The position numbers and the translations under genes are program-made. A stretch of 20,333 nt of DNA from an uncultured cyanobacterium (GTDB lineage: Bacteria; Cyanobacteriota; Cyanobacteriia; Cyanobacteriales; Geitlerinemataceae): contig CAKZKB010000210.1 of assembly GCA_937121005.1 (NCBI GenBank), positions 1 to 20,333 on the forward strand. Direction: 5' to 3'. How positions within the stretch are numbered: position 1 is the stretch's first letter; every line of letters starts with the position of its first letter. The notes beneath the pieces are model-generated. The model was not told the origin of the DNA. It did not search any database and worked only from the letters and a program-made list of their open reading frames with translations. This document shows positions 1-7,036 of this stretch, in pieces.

Positions 1-19
1 AATTCGAGTTTCTCCCCTC

Positions 20-34
20 AGAAACCGGGTTTCT
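20..34. repeat. Short palindromic dispersed repeat
   Basis: The 15-mer agaaaccgggtttct is a palindrome around a central g. It is of the kind found many times between and inside genes of filamentous cyanobacteria. It lies in the reading frame of the Uma2 remnant, immediately 5' of the TGA at 45-47 that breaks that frame, so its insertion is a likely cause of the gene's inactivation. That causal link is inference. Confidence 0.55.
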
Positions 35-47
35 CTGTACCACCTGA

Positions 48-287
48 ATGCTTACTGTCAATGGCACTTACAAACTGCAAATTGGCGAACCTTTTTGGAT
101 GCCGGAAATCGGTTTAGGAATTGGGCGATCGCGCAGCGAAAATGGGGGGATCGATCGCGAAGTATTGCGCTGGTTCGACTCCGATAGCACGCCATACCTA
201 ACCGGAGAAGAAAGGGCGATCGAACTTCAAAATCAAATCGATCGCTATCGACAGCAGTTTGGAAAACTTCCAGACAGTGAATTTTGA
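48..287 (+). pseudogene. Uma2-family endonuclease, 3' remnant
   Basis: The 79 codons match the C-terminal tail of long Uma2-family (PD-(D/E)XK, DUF820) proteins: the run EPFWMPEIGLGIG followed by LRWFDSD and TGEERAIELQ is typical of what follows the nuclease core. The core itself is missing. The frame is closed upstream by a TGA at 45-47, just after a palindromic repeat at 20-34, and the ATG at 48 is internal to the ancestral gene. The 5' half would lie left of the window. It is therefore called a broken gene and not a small protein. Its tail type differs from the two intact Uma2 proteins at 3296 and 5012, which end without this extension, so it comes from a different Uma2 subfamily. Confidence 0.6.
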
Positions 288-488
288 ACCTTATTCGTAA
301 CTGGAAGGAGCTAGAAGCCATGTTCGGACTCACGAACTAGAAACCCGATCGCGATCTCGCCAGCGTTCGGGAAATATGTTATTATCAGTATTGTAATATA
401 CACACACGATATTGGCAAATATAGCAAAGTGAACTCAGCCGTGCCACCCTCCCAGGCAGAAGCCAGTCCACGTCAGGGTTCCAGGATC
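288..488. other. Intergenic stretch, nothing recognised
   Basis: About 200 bases between the Uma2 remnant and the dispersed repeat at 489. It is AT-rich around 376-420, with several TATTAT/TAATAT-like strings that could serve as a -10 box, but no gene follows them directly. I see no RNA gene and no convincing open frame. Confidence 0.4.
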
Positions 489-520
489 GGCGTTCGCGTA
501 GCGTCTCCGTAGGAGAATCG
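489..520. repeat. Dispersed GCGTAGCG-type cyanobacterial repeat
   Basis: The stretch begins ggcgttcgcgtagcgtctcc and ends with cgtaggagaatcg. It belongs to the GCGTAGCG...TCTCC..GGAGA class of interspersed repeat common in filamentous cyanobacteria, with tctcc/ggaga as the arms of a small hairpin. It abuts the 5' limit of the cupin remnant and supplies the TAG (499-501) that closes that frame. Confidence 0.55.
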
Positions 521-744
521 GTACAACTCAGGCGTTTGGTGGCAAAAGTCATCCCTATCCTGAAGAGGTATTTGTTGTTAGCGGCCGCCTCTACGATGCT
601 GCTTTCGAGATGTGGCTAGAAACGGGACATTACGCTAGCAGACCCCCTGGAGAAATTCACGGGCCGTTTAAAACCGATATCGGTTGCATTGTTCTCGAAT
701 TGTCCTTTCCTCAACGGAGCGCGATCGACAATGGAAAAAGCTAA
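520..744 (+). pseudogene. Cupin-domain protein, C-terminal remnant
   Basis: The frame starting at 520 encodes about 74 residues with a clear second half of a ChrR-like cupin: HPYPEEVFVVSGRLYD, then the spacing to RPPGEIHGPF, then GCIVLELSFPQRS. HPYPEE and the later H of EIHGPF fit the cupin metal-ligand motifs. There is no start codon. The frame is closed upstream by a TAG inside the dispersed repeat at 489-520, so the N-terminal half is lost or displaced. It ends at TAA 742-744, overlapping the first codons of the copper ATPase gene by 14 bases. An alternative is a gene with an unusual start codon inside the repeat, but the missing first strands argue against it. Confidence 0.55.
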
Positions 745-3004
745 CCTACAACTGCAAGGAATGAAATGCGCCGGGTGTGCCAGCGCCATCGAAACTGCCA
801 TTCGATCGGTTCCTGGCGTGGTCGAGTGTAATGTCAATTTTGCCATCGAACGGGCGAGTATTGAATACGATCGCCACAAGACCGATCTCGACGCGGTACA
901 AACTGCCATTTCTGAAGCCGGATATCGCGCCTTCCCGGTGCGCGAAATGGAAGCCGAGACAGAAGAAGAACGCCAGTTCAAAACCAGCGAAGCGCAAGAT
1001 CTCAAACGAAAGTTCGTTTTCGCCGCGATCGCCAGCAGCATTTTGGTGATTGGTTCTATCCCGATGATGACGGGGCTCCACGTTCCCTTTATTCCGGCTT
1101 GGATGCACCATCCGTTATTACAATTCGTGCTGACGACACCGATTTTATTTTGGTGCGGTCAACCGTTCTTTTCGGGTGCAGCTAAATCCCTGAAGCACGG
1201 AACGGCTGATATGAATACATTGGTCGCATTAGGAACTGGCACTGCTTACTTTTATTCCATCGTTCCGACGTTCTTACCCGATGTTTTTATCGATCGCGGT
1301 CTTGCTCCCGATGTTTACTACGAAGCAGCCGCCGTCATCATTACTTTAATTCTCTTGGGACGAATTTTAGAACGTCGGGCTCGCGGTAAGACTTCTGAAG
1401 CCATTCGCAAGCTGATGGGGTTGCAAGCAAAAACGGCTCGCGTGGTTCGTAATGGCGAAACCGTCGATATTCCTATTGCTGAAGTGCGACTCGGCGATAC
1501 CGTTATCGTGCGTCCGGGCGAAAAAATTCCCGTTGACGGTAAGATCGTGGAAGGGCGATCGACGGTAGACGAATCGATGGTAACGGGGGAAAGTATCCCG
1601 GTAGAAAAGCATCCCGGCGACGAAGCGATCGGAGCCACCATTAACAAAACGGGGACGTTTAAGCTCGAAGCGACGCGAGTCGGGAAAGATACCGTCTTGG
1701 CGCAAATTGTGCGCTTAGTTCAGGAGGCGCAAACCTCGAAAGCACCCATTCAAAGGCTGGCCGATCGCGTTACAGCTTGGTTCGTTCCTGCTGTCATTGT
1801 CATCGCCACTGTTACATTTATTATCTGGTTTTTCATTGCTGGAAATCTCACCTTAGCCACGATTACCACCATCGGTGTTTTAGTGATTGCCTGTCCCTGC
1901 GCGTTGGGGTTAGCAACCCCAACTTCTGTGATGGTAGGAACGGGAAAAGGGGCAGAGAACGGTATTTTAATTAAAGGGGCCGACAGTTTGGAAATTGCCC
2001 ACCAAATCCGGGCGATCGTCCTCGATAAAACAGGAACGCTGACGGAAGGAAAACCCACTGTGACCGGCTTTATCGCCGTCGCGGGAACCGCCAATGGCAA
2101 CGAGACAAATTTAATCGCAATGGCGGCGGCGATCGAGAACAATTCCGAACATCCTCTAGCCGAAGCGATCGTCAGTTACAGCAAGAAACAAGACGTTAAT
2201 TCTCTGTCTGCTATTGGGGAGTTTAACGCCGTTCCTGGCAGTGGTGTCCGCGCGATCGTCTGCGAACAAACTATTCGTTTGGGAACGCGACAGTGGTTGC
2301 AAGATGAAGGGATCGATGTCGGTGCGATCGTTAACGAAACGGCGATCGAAGAGTATGCCGATCGCTGGGAGGCGCAGCAAAAAACCGTTATCTGGATGGC
2401 AGTGGATAACAAAATTGCGGCCTTATTTGGCATCGCCGACGCACTGAAACCATCTTCCGCATCGGTTGTCAAAGCACTTCAAAAAATGGGTTTAGAAGTG
2501 GTAATGCTAACCGGAGATAACGCTAAAACTGCCGAAGCGATCGCCCGAGAAGTGGGAATTTCTCGCATTTTTGCTCGCGTTCGTCCCGACGAAAAAGCCG
2601 ATCGCGTTAAAGCACTGCAACAAGAAGGTAAAATTGTGGCTATGGTCGGCGATGGCATTAACGATGCTCCTGCATTGGCGCAAGCGGATGTGGGAATTGC
2701 TATCGGAACGGGTACGGATGTGGCGATCGCAGCTTCCGATATTACCCTCATTTCTGGCGATTTGCAAGGCATTGTCACCGCCATTCAACTAAGTCGCGCC
2801 ACGATGCGAAACATTCGCCAAAATCTGTTTTTTGCCTTCATTTACAATACCGCCGGAATCCCGATCGCGGCCGGGATTTTGTATCCCGTTTTCGGTTGGT
2901 TGCTGAACCCGATCGTCGCGGGTGCAGCCATGGCGTTTAGTTCGGTTTCCGTGCTGACGAATGCTTTGCGCTTGCGCCAGTTTAAACCCAAATTTAAATC
3001 TTGA
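731..3004 (+). CDS. pacS: Copper-translocating P1B-type ATPase (PacS-like)
   Basis: A 757-residue heavy-metal P-type ATPase that moves Cu(I) across a membrane using ATP; the PacS branch feeds copper to the thylakoid for plastocyanin and cytochrome oxidase. From the chosen start, one N-terminal HMA domain carries the metal-binding GMKCAGC (Cys13, Cys16). The actuator loop has TGES (285-288), the transport helix has CPC (388-390), the phosphorylated Asp432 lies in DKTGT, the HP locus is SEHPLAEAI (about 472-480), and the ATP-binding/hinge motifs are TGDN (594-597) and GDGINDAP (640-647). Hydrophobic segments near 95-220, 350-395 and 685-740 fit eight helices. All catalytic residues are present. 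The start at ATG 731 (GGAG 11 bases upstream) is preferred over an upstream start at 689, because 731 places the HMA domain at the N-terminus as in PacS. PacS rather than CtaA rests on the N- and C-terminal sequence as I remember the Synechocystis protein. Confidence 0.93.
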   Translation: MEKANLQLQGMKCAGCASAIETAIRSVPGVVECNVNFAIERASIEYDRHKTDLDAVQTAISEAGYRAFPVREMEAETEEERQFKTSEAQDLKRKFVFAAIASSILVIGSIPMMTGLHVPFIPAWMHHPLLQFVLTTPILFWCGQPFFSGAAKSLKHGTADMNTLVALGTGTAYFYSIVPTFLPDVFIDRGLAPDVYYEAAAVIITLILLGRILERRARGKTSEAIRKLMGLQAKTARVVRNGETVDIPIAEVRLGDTVIVRPGEKIPVDGKIVEGRSTVDESMVTGESIPVEKHPGDEAIGATINKTGTFKLEATRVGKDTVLAQIVRLVQEAQTSKAPIQRLADRVTAWFVPAVIVIATVTFIIWFFIAGNLTLATITTIGVLVIACPCALGLATPTSVMVGTGKGAENGILIKGADSLEIAHQIRAIVLDKTGTLTEGKPTVTGFIAVAGTANGNETNLIAMAAAIENNSEHPLAEAIVSYSKKQDVNSLSAIGEFNAVPGSGVRAIVCEQTIRLGTRQWLQDEGIDVGAIVNETAIEEYADRWEAQQKTVIWMAVDNKIAALFGIADALKPSSASVVKALQKMGLEVVMLTGDNAKTAEAIAREVGISRIFARVRPDEKADRVKALQQEGKIVAMVGDGINDAPALAQADVGIAIGTGTDVAIAASDITLISGDLQGIVTAIQLSRATMRNIRQNLFFAFIYNTAGIPIAAGILYPVFGWLLNPIVAGAAMAFSSVSVLTNALRLRQFKPKFKS

Positions 3005-3030
3005 ATCGTATCGTCAGTCGCTTCGCTCCA

Positions 3031-3062
3031 ATTCAGAATTCAGAATTCAGAGTTCAGAATTA
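3031..3062. repeat. Heptamer tandem repeat (ATTCAGA)n
   Basis: Four near-perfect head-to-tail copies of attcaga (the last one gttcaga) lie 27 bases after the ATPase stop codon. This is the short-tandem-repeat type seen between cyanobacterial genes. No terminator-like hairpin with a T run was seen after the ATPase. Confidence 0.7.
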
Positions 3063-3065
3063 AGA

Positions 3066-3159
3066 ACCCCATGTCTAAAGCCAGGGGCTTGTACGGATGC
3101 TTCGCGTTGGTTTTCCACGAATAAATTCGGGGGCTTGTATCCATGATATTCTCGGTCAG
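3066..3159 (-). mobile_element. IS200/IS605-like terminal repeat, orphan copy 1
   Basis: Read on the minus strand this segment contains two acaagcccc motifs, each followed by a small hairpin: cgaatttattcg in the first and the ccccTGGCTTTAGACAtgggg type in the second. The pattern resembles right-end / guide-RNA-tail sequences downstream of tnpB in IS200/IS605 elements; that likeness is from memory. No tnpA or tnpB frame is attached. Positions 3094-3156 recur in inverted orientation at 20272-20333, identical over 55 bp (3094-3148) with one mismatch in the last few bases. A shorter diverged copy lies at 8122-8152. The repeat is certain; the IS assignment is tentative. Confidence 0.5.
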
Positions 3160-3169
3160 TATTTAGATA

Positions 3170-3257
3170 TGCGATCGCTCTTTTACATTTCAGTCATGGA
3201 GGCATTGCGAAAGTTTCGAGTTTGGGTACGAGATCGCTCGAAAAGTTCCCCTAAATA
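3170..3257 (+). pseudogene. Uma2 gene 3' remnant with internal deletion
   Basis: Bases 3170-3194 are the same as 3797-3821 in the Uma2 gene just downstream, and 3196-3257 closely match that gene's last codons, stop codon and flank (cccctaaataggttac). Between the two matching parts a net 55 bases are missing, which breaks the frame. This is the tail of a third Uma2 copy of the same subfamily, left by tandem duplication followed by deletion. It now lies directly upstream of the intact gene and may contribute its promoter, since TACAAT at 3261-3266 could be a -10 box. Confidence 0.75.
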
Positions 3258-3295
3258 GGTTACAATATCGGTATCGATCGCGCTGAGGTGATGTG

Positions 3296-3940
3296 ATGCT
3301 AGCAACTGCTCCCAATGCAGAACAACGAGTGCTACTCCAAAATATCAGTTGGCAACTATTCGAGTCGCTGCTGGCGGAAATGGGAGAAGGACGATCGACC
3401 CGTTTGGCTTACGATCGCGGCAATTTAGAATTTATGACTCCACTTTGGGAACACGAAAACACGAATCGATCGCTCGACTTGCTGGTGTTCGCCTTAGTCG
3501 AAGAACTTTGCTTAAATTGCAGTCCCGGTGGTTCCGTCACCTTGAAGCAATCGAAAGCAAAAGTGGGAAAAGAACCGGATGCGTGTTACTATATCCAAAA
3601 CGAAGATCGAGTTCGGGGCAAAACGGACATCGACTTAGAAATCGATCCGCCACCAGACTTAGCCGTTGAAATCGATATCACTAGCAGTTCTATTGATAAA
3701 CTGAGTTTGTATGCGGCGTTAGGCGTACCGGAGTTGTGGCGATACGATGGCACGCAGATGGTATTTTATCAGTTACAAGCGGAAGAATATGTCAGTTGCG
3801 ATCGCTCTTTTACATTTCAGTTCTTACCCCCCAGTCGCGTCGATGAGTATTTACAAGAGTGTCGCAGCTTGGGACTTATGGAGGCATTGCGGCAATTTCG
3901 GATTTGGATACGAGATAACTCGGAAAGTTCCCCTAAATAG
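3296..3940 (+). CDS. Uma2-family endonuclease, copy 1
   Basis: A 214-residue member of the Uma2 (DUF820) family of PD-(D/E)XK fold proteins. These are predicted restriction-like nucleases, found in very high numbers in cyanobacteria and often linked with mobile DNA; their cellular role is not settled. Core residues are visible: Asp95 in KEPDACYYI, Asp121 and Glu125 in PPDLAVEID, and Lys135, followed by the conserved ALGVPELWRYD. The length is normal for the short form. ATG 3296 is chosen over a GTG at 3293 because GAGG (3285-3288) then sits 7 bases upstream, exactly as in copy 2, and both proteins then begin MLATAPNAEQ. It is closely related to the protein at 5012 except for a divergent block at about residues 51-90. 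It appears monocistronic. Confidence 0.88.
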   Translation: MLATAPNAEQRVLLQNISWQLFESLLAEMGEGRSTRLAYDRGNLEFMTPLWEHENTNRSLDLLVFALVEELCLNCSPGGSVTLKQSKAKVGKEPDACYYIQNEDRVRGKTDIDLEIDPPPDLAVEIDITSSSIDKLSLYAALGVPELWRYDGTQMVFYQLQAEEYVSCDRSFTFQFLPPSRVDEYLQECRSLGLMEALRQFRIWIRDNSESSPK

Positions 3941-3944
3941 GTTA

Positions 3945-3958
3945 CGCTACTTGTAGCG
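3945..3958 (+). terminator. Weak hairpin after Uma2 copy 1
   Basis: The sequence cgctac-tt-gtagcg forms a 6-bp stem four bases after the TAG stop. Only a poor T-rich tract (atttctt) follows, so it is at best a weak intrinsic terminator. Confidence 0.3.
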
Positions 3959-4006
3959 ATCGCATTTCTTAATGTTTTCGGGGTTGACAGCATGGCACGA
4001 TCGTCC

Positions 4007-4129
4007 CTATTCTACAGACATAACTTTTTCTGGCTCAAACTCCATCGGAGTAAACCACTGCGGTCTATCCGCACATCCGGCAAACTTTGGTTTGTAGGTT
4101 CCATTTAAACTTACGGGAAGATTCCCTTC
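4007..4129 (-). pseudogene. Unrecognised protein C-terminus fragment
   Basis: On the minus strand, 40 codons are open from 4129 to the TAG at 4007-4009. They read like a real protein end: LNGTYKPKFAGCADRPQWF, then TPMEFEPEKVMSVE. The composition (proline, aromatic and charged residues, one Cys) is unlike random translation of this region. An in-frame TAG at 4130-4132 cuts it off and there is no start codon, so if real it is a broken gene tail. I do not recognise the family. Confidence 0.3.
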
Positions 4130-4462
4130 CTATTTCCTCGTTTCTCTGGCTCTGCCAGGGAAATCTATTGTCGATGCTCTGCCTCGTGTATTCTGGAGGC
4201 AGAACTTCCAAAGTCCGTTGCGCTCCAGAGGAGCGCAATGAAAGGGAAACGAGCGAGCCTAGTGCTTGGAACGCTCCAAAATTTCCATAGTCTCGTTGGC
4301 AAATACCAGAGCGATAACTACGGATTCGAGAAGCGGTTGCAACATAGGATGTTGCAGTACCAAGGCAAGCAAGATCAGAGAAGCCCCTGTTAAACGAGGC
4401 TTCCGTATCGTATGATGGGGTTTGGACATTGTGTGACCTTTAGAGGTTGCAGCAATAGAGCG

Positions 4463-4497
4463 TAGAGCCGGGATAGGGTGAGAGCTTCCCGGCTCTA
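4463..4497 (+). terminator. Strong 11-bp GC-rich hairpin
   Basis: tagagccggga at 4463-4473 pairs perfectly with tcccggctcta at 4487-4497 across a 13-base loop, followed by tgttattag. It could be a terminator or a structured RNA element. No gene ends just before it, so its role is unknown. Confidence 0.4.
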
Positions 4498-4770
4498 TGT
4501 TATTAGGTAGACGCTCCTACATCTTCTGAACTTACGCACTGATACTACATCTGGTGTATAGCTTAAGCATGAGCCACTATATGTAGTGTGAAACTTGCAG
4601 ATTCGGGCAAGTGCAGATTGTGATGTTGTACCAATCGTACCATAAGCGGCTGAATCGCGTAAAATATGCGATTTGCCTGCAAAAGAGCGAAAACACGCGG
4701 TAACAAGCGCTTTGCAGATTTGGGTTGCCAAAAAATAATCAGCAGCATTAATTCCGAGGCAATTTTTCCT

Positions 4771-4810
4771 TAATTTGTCAGAATTCGAGCTAATTTGTCA
4801 GAATTCGAGC
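4771..4810. repeat. Perfect 20-bp tandem duplication
   Basis: taatttgtcagaattcgagc occurs twice head to tail without mismatch (4771-4790 and 4791-4810). Each unit contains tgacaaatta on the minus strand. Confidence 0.9.
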
Positions 4811-4822
4811 ATCGTAGCTAGA

Positions 4823-4893
4823 TAGTGATGTGAGTGATGATATACTTTAGATATCGGTAGTGATGTGCAGTGATAATCTACTTTAGATGTCAA
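4823..4893. repeat. Imperfect 35/36-bp tandem repeat
   Basis: Two copies (4823-4857 and 4858-4893) share tagtgatgtg, agtgat and tactttagat in the same order, with small indels. They follow the 20-bp duplication directly and end about 120 bases before Uma2 copy 2. They could be binding sites for a regulator or old transposon-end repeats; neither is shown. Confidence 0.7.
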
Positions 4894-4972
4894 CCTCTTC
4901 TTATGCGTTTGCAATCCTTGACAGCATAGCGATCCGCGTCTCCCCTGTGCGCCCTCACTTTGGCAATCGTAG

Positions 4973-4978
4973 TATAAT
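4973..4978 (+). promoter_or_regulatory. Putative -10 box for Uma2 copy 2
   Basis: A perfect TATAAT lies 33 bases before the ATG at 5012. No good -35 hexamer is seen at 16-18 bases upstream. The Shine-Dalgarno-like GAGG is at 5001-5004. Confidence 0.45.
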
Positions 4979-5011
4979 ATCTGAGGGGAACGATCGTTCT
5001 GAGGTCACGTT

Positions 5012-5659
5012 ATGCTAGCAACTGCTCCCAATGCAGAACAACGAGTGCTACTCCAAAATGTCAGTTGGCAACTATTCGAGTCGCTTCTGACAGAAATGGG
5101 AGAGAGTCGATCGACCCGTTTGGCTTACGATCGCGGCAACTTGGAATTTATGACTCCACTGTTCGAGCATGAAGAAGGAAAAAGAAACATCGAGTGCTTA
5201 ATTGATGCTTTACTAGACGAACTGGGACTCGATAGACGCTTGGCGGGATCGACGACATTGAAACGGCCTCGATCGAAAGCGGGCAAAGAACCGGATTCGT
5301 GTTACTATATCCAAAACGAAGCTCGAATACGGGGCAAGACGAACATCGACTTAGAAACCGATCCGCCACCGGATTTAGCAGTTGAAATCGATATTACCAG
5401 CAGTTCTATCGATAAACTGAGTTTGTATGCGGCATTGGGCGTACCGGAATTGTGGCGATACGATGGCACTCAAATGGCATTTTATCAGCTACAAGAAGAA
5501 AAATACATCAGTCGCGATCGCTCTGTCACCTTTCAATTCTTACCCCCCACTCGCGTCGATGAGTATTTACAAGAGTGTCGCAGCTTGGGAGTGATGGCAG
5601 CACTGCGGCAGTTTCGGACTTGGATCCGAGAAAATCGGGAGATCCCGCCTCAAGGATAA
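5012..5659 (+). CDS. Uma2-family endonuclease, copy 2
   Basis: A 215-residue Uma2 (DUF820) family protein with the predicted PD-(D/E)XK nuclease core: Asp95 in KEPDSCYYI, Asp121 and Glu125 in PPDLAVEID, Lys135, and ALGVPELWRYD after it. All core residues are kept, so it is likely active. ATG 5012 with GAGG 7 bases upstream matches the start geometry of copy 1. The first 50 residues and the last 120 are almost the same as in copy 1, while residues about 51-90 differ strongly (FEHEEGKRNIECLIDALLDE here). This points to a duplication followed by exchange or selection in the middle block. It has its own TATAAT upstream and no partner gene in the same transcript is evident. Confidence 0.88.
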   Translation: MLATAPNAEQRVLLQNVSWQLFESLLTEMGESRSTRLAYDRGNLEFMTPLFEHEEGKRNIECLIDALLDELGLDRRLAGSTTLKRPRSKAGKEPDSCYYIQNEARIRGKTNIDLETDPPPDLAVEIDITSSSIDKLSLYAALGVPELWRYDGTQMAFYQLQEEKYISRDRSVTFQFLPPTRVDEYLQECRSLGVMAALRQFRTWIRENREIPPQG

Positions 5660-5808
5660 TTGCGAAATGTAAACTTTTGTAACGCTATCTCATCAAACGG
5701 GCCGAAGCGTGCGACGATACAATCTTTAAAAGTGCCTATCGGCCGGACTTTCGCGATCGCCCCCCAGAATCCCCCTCGAGGAGTTTACCGATCGCGATTG
5801 TAAAGTTT

Positions 5809-5814
5809 TATAAT
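5809..5814 (+). promoter_or_regulatory. Putative -10 box of the DUF1997-hpsU-LRR operon
   Basis: TATAAT lies 44 bases before the ATG at 5859, inside the string taaagttttataat. A -35 match at canonical spacing is not clear. The 199-base gap in front of this operon otherwise holds only HIP1-type sites. Confidence 0.45.
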
Positions 5815-5858
5815 CTACACAGTAGCCCGCCTGCCCTGCCGTTATCTTCCCCGCCACC

Positions 5859-6443
5859 ATGTACGAACGATTTGTCGCCTCTCAACCCGTTGAAATTTAC
5901 GTTCCCGAACAACCTGTCCCCATCCAACACTACCTGCGCCAGCCCCGGCGGTTGGTGTACGCCCTGGTGGATCCAACGCGCCTCGAGTGCCTGGGGGACG
6001 ATATCTATCGCCTGAAACTGCGCCCGCTTCAGTTTTTGCACATTACCATACAGCCGACAGTGGACTTGCGAGTGCGATCGCAGTCGAACGGTACGGTAAA
6101 CTTGCGATCGGTGGCCTGTGAAGTGCGCGGAGTCGAATATATCAACGATCGCTTCTCCCTGCAACTGTTCGGGCAACTAATCCCGAAAGAACGCAACGGA
6201 GCCACCTACCTCAAAGGTATGGCAGACTTAGAAGTGAAAGTGGAAATGCCCCCCGCCCTCATGCTTACACCTCGCCCCATCTTACAAGCGGCGGGTAACG
6301 CCTTGCTCAAAAGCGTGTTGATGACGATCGACTCTCGCTTGCGCCACCAACTGCTAGCAGACTACCGTCGCTGGGCGGGTAACGAACGCCAACGGACGGA
6401 AAACCCTAACGCGGCGATCGAACTGTCCCCCAGCGCCCAATGA
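5859..6443 (+). CDS. DUF1997 family protein
   Basis: A 194-residue soluble protein of the DUF1997 family, found in cyanobacteria and in plastids of plants, without a settled function. The family is recognisable from VEIYVPEQPVPIQHYLRQP near the N-terminus, then LVYALVDPTRLE, LHITIQPTVDLRV, EVRGVEYINDRF and the DLEVKVEMPP/LLKSVLMTIDSRLRHQLL helix toward the end. There is no signal peptide or membrane segment. The ATG at 5859 begins right at the conserved domain. It is the first gene of a compact operon: its TGA overlaps the ATG of the acetyltransferase by 4 bases (ATGA), which suggests coupled translation. The pairing may hint at a link to surface polysaccharide, but that is inference from position only. 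Confidence 0.85.
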   Translation: MYERFVASQPVEIYVPEQPVPIQHYLRQPRRLVYALVDPTRLECLGDDIYRLKLRPLQFLHITIQPTVDLRVRSQSNGTVNLRSVACEVRGVEYINDRFSLQLFGQLIPKERNGATYLKGMADLEVKVEMPPALMLTPRPILQAAGNALLKSVLMTIDSRLRHQLLADYRRWAGNERQRTENPNAAIELSPSAQ

Positions 6444-7036
6444 ACGCCGACAAGATCCAACTCGATGCCGAACCCTGGGTAGACTTGCGCCGCTACGACC
6501 AGTCCTGGTACGATCGCGGTCGTCCCGGCTGGTTCGTGCTGCTGTGGTGGCTGGTGCAGGGGGTATGCTTTCCCCTCAGCTTGCATTCGTTTAACGGATG
6601 GCGCTGTTTTCTGTTGCGGCTGTTTGGGGCTAAAATTGGCAGCGACGCGATCGTCCGTCCGACAGCGCGGTTTACTTATCCTTGGAAAGTCGAAATTGGC
6701 GATTGCGTTTGGATTGGCGATGATGTCGTATTTTACAGTCTCGATCGCATTACCATCGGATCTCACTGCGTTGTCTCCCAAAAAACCTATCTGTGTACTG
6801 GGAGTCACGACAGCAGCGATCCGGCGTTTGGGTTAATTACCGCCCCGATCGCCGTTGGAAATGGAGCCTGGATCGCTGCCGACTGTTTTATCGCCGCCGG
6901 GGTTAAAATTGGTGCGAATGCCCTGATTTCGGCACGGAGTAGCGTATTCAAAGATATGCCCGCCGGGTACATTTGCCGGGGAACCCCTTGCCAAGCCCTA
7001 AAGCCGAGAACGATGAAAGCCTCTGATGAAAAATAA
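6440..7036 (+). CDS. hpsU: WcaF/HpsU-type hexapeptide acetyltransferase
   Basis: A 198-residue O-acetyltransferase of the left-handed beta-helix class that would acetylate a sugar of an exopolysaccharide using acetyl-CoA. The N-terminus YDQSWYDRGRPGW followed by a hydrophobic helix (about 31-46) and LLRLFGAKIG is characteristic of the hormogonium polysaccharide HpsU/WcaF group. Hexapeptide-type turns run from about 65 to 172, with the likely catalytic His123 in CTGSHDSSDP and the closing PAGYICRGTPC. Length is normal. It overlaps the DUF1997 gene by 4 bases and the next gene by 11. The symbol is based on family resemblance; other hps genes are not in the window. Confidence 0.85.
   Translation: MNADKIQLDAEPWVDLRRYDQSWYDRGRPGWFVLLWWLVQGVCFPLSLHSFNGWRCFLLRLFGAKIGSDAIVRPTARFTYPWKVEIGDCVWIGDDVVFYSLDRITIGSHCVVSQKTYLCTGSHDSSDPAFGLITAPIAVGNGAWIAADCFIAAGVKIGANALISARSSVFKDMPAGYICRGTPCQALKPRTMKASDEK

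Larger units (their letters stand above)
3959..4770. other. Long region without a recognisable gene, hairpin-rich
   Basis: Some 800 bases between the two Uma2 genes with no gene I can defend. It contains perfect hairpins at 4218-4238 (9-bp stem, loop aga), 4338-4356 (8-bp stem, loop agg) and 4463-4497 (11-bp stem). A gaagcc/ggcttc pair lies at 4380-4403, next to agaagcccctg. That last string, like the repeat at 3066-3159, recalls the ends of IS200/IS605 elements, so an eroded element of that kind is possible. Short open frames at 4087-4290 (+) and 4495-4748 (-) carry no motif I recognise. No reverse transcriptase, tRNA or RNase P signature was seen. Confidence 0.4.

Noticed and set aside
689..730. 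Extended ATPase start at 689
   Set aside because: The extra 14 residues lie in the cupin remnant's coding region and precede the HMA domain start expected for PacS; ATG 731 has a better placed GGAG.
4087..4290. 67-codon plus-strand frame in the long intergenic stretch
   Set aside because: It starts with TTG, crosses two hairpins, and shows no recognisable motif, in particular no TnpB zinc ribbon.
4495..4748. Two overlapping minus-strand frames of 61 and 78 codons
   Set aside because: No family motif, no ribosome binding site, and base composition of a non-coding AT-rich region.
4771..4893. CRISPR-associated transposon end
   Set aside because: The tgacaaatta half-sites are suggestive but there are no tnsB, tnsC, tniQ or cas genes and no second end; kept only as a low-interest repeat finding.
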